DNA of 64,000 bases from an uncultured Balneola sp. (lineage in GTDB: Bacteria; Bacteroidota; Rhodothermia; Balneolales; Balneolaceae). Below, one piece after another: positions 60,933-64,000 of the stretch. Location: positions 52,797 through 116,796 of the forward strand of contig CAJXQC010000009.1 in NCBI GenBank assembly GCA_913058495.1. The letters are read 5' to 3'. The first letter of the stretch is position 1; each line of letters starts with the position of its first letter. Position numbers and translations under genes: made by a program. The notes beneath the pieces were generated by a model that worked only from the letters and a program-made list of their open reading frames with translations, was not told the origin of the DNA and made no database searches.

Positions 60933-61442
60933 ATGAAAGATCAAATCGTAAATAAGGTTAAGGCTAATTCAAAGCTCAAAACTTTAGACCTTGCTAAGTT
61001 ATTCTATGATTCCACTCCAATTGCGGAGCTGGACATCAAGCAATTTCTGCATATGGAAATGTTGTTGAAGGAAAAAGATTTTCGTCAGCATTTAAAAGAT
61101 TTTGATTGGTCAATGTTTGAAGGAAAGTACTTATCTGTGTACTGTTCTACCGATGCCATAATTGCTCCATGGGCCTGGATGTTGATCACAAGTTATGCCA
61201 ATCAATTTGCTGAAGAAGTATTTCATCTTACTCCAAAAGAAGTCACCCACGAACTCTACCGAAGAAGGGTAGAAGCTTTTGATTGGAGCGCCTACCAAGA
61301 CAAATTCGTACTCTTAAAAGGTTGCGGAGATATTCACGTGCCTGATTCCATCTATTTACTGGCTACCAATAAGTTAATGGGAACAGCCAAGAAGATCATG
61401 TACGGCGAAGCTTGCTCATTCGTTCCAGTTTGGAAGGGTTGA
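60933..61442 (+). CDS. DUF2480 family protein
   Basis: A 169-residue cytoplasmic protein of the Bacteroidota DUF2480 family: NSKLKTLDLAKLFYDSTPIA, then DIKQFLHMEMLLKEKDFR, IIAPWAWMLITSYANQFAEE, and a C-terminal KGCGDIHVPDSIYLLATNKL block. The two conserved regions with Cys (YCSTDAIIAPW; LKGCGDIHVP) could bind metal or clusters. No function is known; being last in the suf operon suggests a role with Fe-S proteins, which is inference. Confidence 0.85.
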   Translation: MKDQIVNKVKANSKLKTLDLAKLFYDSTPIAELDIKQFLHMEMLLKEKDFRQHLKDFDWSMFEGKYLSVYCSTDAIIAPWAWMLITSYANQFAEEVFHLTPKEVTHELYRRRVEAFDWSAYQDKFVLLKGCGDIHVPDSIYLLATNKLMGTAKKIMYGEACSFVPVWKG

Positions 61443-61469
61443 TTTTTTAGTTATTGGATATTAGTTAAT

Positions 61470-61498
61470 AGTTCAAGCATCTCGCTTGGACTATTTTT
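61470..61498 (+). terminator. Rho-independent terminator of the SUF operon
   Basis: AGTTCAAGC (61470-61478) pairs with GCTTGGACT (61484-61492) with one G-U, five-base loop, followed by ATTTTT. It lies 28 bases after the DUF2480 stop. A second hairpin, CAAGCGC with GCTTGCG near 61528-61544, follows without a T-tract. Confidence 0.8.
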
Positions 61499-61558
61499 GT
61501 ATTAAGGGCAGTATATTAATCCCGCACAAGCGCGACGCTTGCGCTAGGTTGGGGAAGA

Positions 61559-62317
61559 TTATGTGTATTTAAGAACGACATTAGTAATTAAGTCATGTAT
61601 GAATTCTTCAGTTTGAAGTCTAGATATAATTATTGTAGAAGGATGAGCAGCACTATTTCTTCTTCCTAATTTTTGATTTAGTATTTTGTAAACATCGTTC
61701 GTAATAATTCCGGCAGATTTGGCTACTTGAATAAGTTCTGATTCTTTAAGAATCGAAAAGTCATCGAAGTCTTTTATTGAAGAAACCTTGGCCTTTGGAT
61801 AGGTTTTAGGGAGCTGGTCATTAAATTCAATAAGCTTATTCTTAAAAATATACACTTCTAAATGATAGTAGCTCATGTTCCATATCATTATTACCGTAGC
61901 TCTATATGCTTCAACTGTATAACATCTTAAAGCTTCCTCAAAAAATACTTTATCACTTTGATCAGGAATTTTAGATTCTAAATCCTTCAATATTTTTAGC
62001 ACTTCAAGTGTAGAAGCTTTTTTTCCGAACTTATCGTTAAAATAATCATACTGAATTCCAGTAAGTTGATAAAAACCCTTTCTCTTTTTTATAACTTCTG
62101 GAGGTCTCTTTTTTATAAGACCATTAATAAATGAGTTAGTATTTGAAGGTTTAGTAAGCCTTGCTAATTCAAAACATTTATTAATCTCAGATGAACTAAA
62201 ATTATCACGATTTGAAGTAGCCTCTTTGTACCATAAGAAGAATTTTATCTTTTTAACAGTATTCCAAGATTCAAAATCTCTTATTGAATCAATTAACTTT
62301 TTTAAATCATCAATCAT
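61559..62317 (-). CDS. HEPN-domain-like protein with N-terminal winged-helix-like domain
   Basis: A 252-residue soluble protein of strongly AT-rich composition. The N-terminal 110 residues (KKIKFFLWYKEATSNRDNFS, EINKCFELARLTKP, KGFYQLTGIQYDYFNDKFG) resemble a domain also present in the partner gene. The C-terminal part is all-helical: EALRCYTVEAYRATVIMIWN, then a charged loop, and R220-N-S-A-A-H225 in GRRNSAAHPSTIIIS. R-x4-H with Asn after the Arg is the catalytic signature of HEPN ribonucleases. Toxins of this type cleave RNA in TA and defense systems. The role here is inference. It follows the partner gene with a one-base overlap (TAATG). Confidence 0.62.
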   Translation of the reverse strand: MIDDLKKLIDSIRDFESWNTVKKIKFFLWYKEATSNRDNFSSSEINKCFELARLTKPSNTNSFINGLIKKRPPEVIKKRKGFYQLTGIQYDYFNDKFGKKASTLEVLKILKDLESKIPDQSDKVFFEEALRCYTVEAYRATVIMIWNMSYYHLEVYIFKNKLIEFNDQLPKTYPKAKVSSIKDFDDFSILKESELIQVAKSAGIITNDVYKILNQKLGRRNSAAHPSTIIISRLQTEEFIHDLITNVVLKYT

Positions 62318-62913
62318 TACGACGGTGTAGTCATATCGTTGACTAGATTCTCACCAACATGGTTGATAGCATATGCGCCTGTAGCTTCTCCATTATTAAA
62401 AGCTCCATTTGTAGATTTAAGGCTTCTTAACGGCTGTAATATATCTGCAGGTACAGACCACTTCATAAACTTAAAACATGTATATATGTGCTCCTTTGAT
62501 ATTTCTTTAATACCTAACTTCTCTTTTAACCAATAAGCAATAACTAAATATTTCTTTGAGTTACTTGTTGGATTAGTATTCTTAACAAACTCTTCAAAAT
62601 TTGGTGAGCCTTTCTTTAAGTCTAACTCAATTACATCAGGCGTAGAATAGGTTCGTTTTGTTTTTCTTGTAGAATTAGAATTCTTTTCCTCGATATTATT
62701 CTCTGAATTACTTTCTAAATCCAATTCTTCAATTACTTCTGCTTCTTCAAGAAGATTATCAATTACTTCTTTTGATTCTACTTTAAGAATATTGATTTTT
62801 TTATCAGATAGTGTATCAGCTATTGTTTTGATACCTTCTTTTAATGTCTCATTGTTACCTTCAAGTTCAAATAACAATACTTTTATTTTTCCATTGTCAT
62901 CTTTTTTAGCCAT
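62317..62913 (-). CDS. Partner of the HEPN protein with winged-helix-like domain
   Basis: A 198-residue soluble protein, first gene of the pair. Residues 1-35 (KIKVLLFELEGNNETLKEGI) are conserved-looking; residues about 60-85 are acidic and low-complexity. The C-terminal part, KKYLVIAYWLKEKLGIKEIS, then EHIYTCFKFMKWSVPADI, and GAYAINHVGENLVNDM, is alignable in length and key positions with the N-terminus of the HEPN protein. I do not recognise the family. A regulatory or antidote role is suggested by its position and a palindrome in the promoter, but is inference. Confidence 0.55.
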   Translation of the reverse strand: MAKKDDNGKIKVLLFELEGNNETLKEGIKTIADTLSDKKINILKVESKEVIDNLLEEAEVIEELDLESNSENNIEEKNSNSTRKTKRTYSTPDVIELDLKKGSPNFEEFVKNTNPTSNSKKYLVIAYWLKEKLGIKEISKEHIYTCFKFMKWSVPADILQPLRSLKSTNGAFNNGEATGAYAINHVGENLVNDMTTPS

Positions 62914-62952
62914 AGTATTTTAATAGTTAATGTACAAATTTGGTTTAATGTC

Positions 62953-62981
62953 ATTTTAACATAGGTTTACCTATAAAGCAA
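62953..62981 (-). promoter_or_regulatory. Promoter with an operator-like palindrome for the HEPN gene pair
   Basis: On the minus strand TTGCTT (62981-62976) and TAAAAT (62958-62953) are 17 bases apart. The spacer contains ATAGGT-AA-ACCTAT (62961-62974), a perfect palindrome with a two-base centre, placed to let a bound dimer block RNA polymerase. The start of transcription would be near 62946, 33 bases before the ATG of the first gene. Confidence 0.55.
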
Positions 62982-63022
62982 TTAAACTTTCGAACAACTT
63001 TTCTACAAACTTATTAACATAA

Positions 63023-63739
63023 ATGAAAACACTCCTGACAGGCTCTTCCCGCGGAATAGGTAAATCGATCGCTGATTTGTTGCTGGATAATGGTTATGAG
63101 GTGATTGGTACTTCCCGTTCAGCCATTAACCGCTCAACTAATAACTATACTCATATAGCTTGTGATCTGTCAGAAGAGCAAGAAGTTCAAAAGCTAAAGC
63201 ACTTATTCACCGAAGACGAAATCCCCGAGGTAATAATTAACAATGCCGGAATATTCATGGAAGCTCAGTTTGAGGATTCTGATGATGATTGGATGGATAA
63301 ATGGGATAGAACCCAACAAGTAAATCTTCGATCTATGGCTTTGATCTCAAAATGGGCGATCAATGCGTGGAAAGAAAGAGGAATAGAAGGGAGGATTATC
63401 AATATTGCTAGTCGTGCCGGAGTTCGTGGAGATACAGGCGAATACGCCGCTTATGCAGCCAGTAAAGCCGGAATGATCGCTTTCACCAAGAGCATTGCAC
63501 GAAGTTTTGGCAATGACGGAATTACCGCTTACTCCATCGCTCCCGGTTTTGTGAATACCGATATGGCTCAAGGCTCAATAGAAGTGTACGGAGAGGAATA
63601 TCTTACCAAAGGTCTTGCATTAGATTCCATCGCTCCACCCGAGCAAATCGCAGAAATGGTGCTGTTACTAGCTTCCGGAAAGCTAACACACGCCACAGGA
63701 CAGACTTTTCATATTAACTCGGGTAGTTACTTGGTGTAG
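63023..63739 (+). CDS. SDR family oxidoreductase
   Basis: A 238-residue short-chain dehydrogenase. The NAD(P)-binding motif is LLTGSSRGIGKSIADLL, the NAG motif is INNAGIF, the active site Ser is in IINIASRAGV, and YxxxK is in YAAYAASKAGMIAFT. PGFVNTDMAQG is the usual C-terminal conserved block. Substrate is unknown. The gene is divergent from the HEPN pair, with a 109-base shared upstream region. Confidence 0.9.
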   Translation: MKTLLTGSSRGIGKSIADLLLDNGYEVIGTSRSAINRSTNNYTHIACDLSEEQEVQKLKHLFTEDEIPEVIINNAGIFMEAQFEDSDDDWMDKWDRTQQVNLRSMALISKWAINAWKERGIEGRIINIASRAGVRGDTGEYAAYAASKAGMIAFTKSIARSFGNDGITAYSIAPGFVNTDMAQGSIEVYGEEYLTKGLALDSIAPPEQIAEMVLLLASGKLTHATGQTFHINSGSYLV

Positions 63740-64000
63740 CTTTTTGCTAGCCACGGAAACACAAAGGCACGGAAATGAACTCGTCATCCCTGTGGATGTT
63801 AGATAATTCGTTGACAGTTTAATATTTATAATCGTAGAAAAATTCGCCCTTAGTATTTAAGACGGAATAGTGAACATGATCCGGATGCGTCTGCGAAGCA
63901 GGAATAATCCTTTCTGGTGAAGAGTGTACTAATTACCTCAGAATGAACGAAGACCTTTAGGATTATTCAGCGTAGGATCAGTGAGCCCGTCTTAAATACT
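63740..64000. other. Noncoding tail with a short inverted-repeat element
   Basis: No gene. A repeat-type segment GCCACGGAAACACAAAGGCA (63750) resembles the stretch upstream of trpE at 20354. From 63852 to the window edge lies a 149-base element with 14-base perfect terminal inverted repeats (AGTATTTAAGACGG / CCGTCTTAAATACT). Confidence 0.6.
63852..64000. mobile_element. Possible MITE-like element with 14-bp inverted ends
   Basis: The left end AGTATTTAAGACGG (63852-63865) and right end CCGTCTTAAATACT (63987-64000) are perfect inverses; the 121-base interior has no reading frame. The right-end sequence also occurs at 46223-46236 alone. No target duplication can be judged because the right end is at the window edge. 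Confidence 0.4.

Noticed and set aside
1..64000. CRISPR arrays, tRNA or rRNA genes, prophage or insertion sequence with transposase
   Set aside because: I looked for regularly spaced repeats, CCA-ended cloverleaf sequences and transposase motifs and saw none that hold up.

Overview
The window (about 38-40% G+C by eye) comes from a gram-negative, free-living bacterium of the Bacteroidota-related group, most likely Balneolota/Rhodothermota. The evidence is a protein with a C-terminal type IX secretion sorting domain (NYPNPFNPSTTIKY type), two PorV/PorQ-like barrels, DUF4837 and DUF2480 proteins, a FlgD-like Ig domain, frequent TTG starts and little visible Shine-Dalgarno sequence. I see no rRNA, tRNA, CRISPR array, transposase or phage gene.

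Layout. 1-3390: a cut exported protein, then SRPBCC protein, aroE, pgeF and an HDAC-family deacetylase. 3428-9568: a T9SS-sorted protein, an M23 peptidase, then dxr-rseP-psd-pssA (isoprenoid, envelope stress and phospholipid functions). 9596-20039 (minus): one tightly coupled operon running from a lipoprotein, a beta-propeller/FlgD protein and two PorV-like barrels into glycosyltransferases, a flippase, a NodB-like deacetylase and wecB, apparently a surface glycan export or assembly locus. 20178-28473: a complete trp operon (trpE-trpS-trpG-trpD-trpC-trpF-trpB-trpA) behind a classical leader-peptide attenuator with three tandem Trp codons. 28484-34259: DUF4837 lipoprotein, then bioF, a BioH/BioG-like hydrolase, bioC, bioD, bioA. 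34486-36366: a small accessory island with the architecture of integron gene cassettes (an attC-like site and two cassettes) but no integrase in view. 36367-39364: a beta-propeller lipoprotein, a CPBP protease and small exported or membrane proteins. 39564-44317: a four-gene trans-4-hydroxyproline catabolic operon. 44325-49837: a barrel gene broken by an amber codon, a TrmH-type methyltransferase, an MFS transporter, greA, a Nudix hydrolase and a D15-like barrel. 49839-54583: ackA and pta, separated by a caspase-like lipoprotein and a DMT transporter. 54845-61498: the SUF iron-sulfur operon (sufB-C-D-S, nfu, A-type carrier, DUF2480). 61559-62981: an AT-rich two-gene accessory module with a HEPN RNase motif and a palindrome inside its promoter. 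63023-64000: an SDR and a repeat-rich tail.

The core genes are ordinary housekeeping operons. The less ordinary material is in three places: the two-cassette island, whose first gene looks like a proteasome-fold Ntn hydrolase with an N-terminal serine; the HEPN/winged-helix-like pair with its probable autoregulatory operator; and the trp attenuator, which probably also controls trpS. Several families of imperfect palindromes sit in intercistronic gaps of the trp, bio and suf operons, and one forms the 3' end of bioD.
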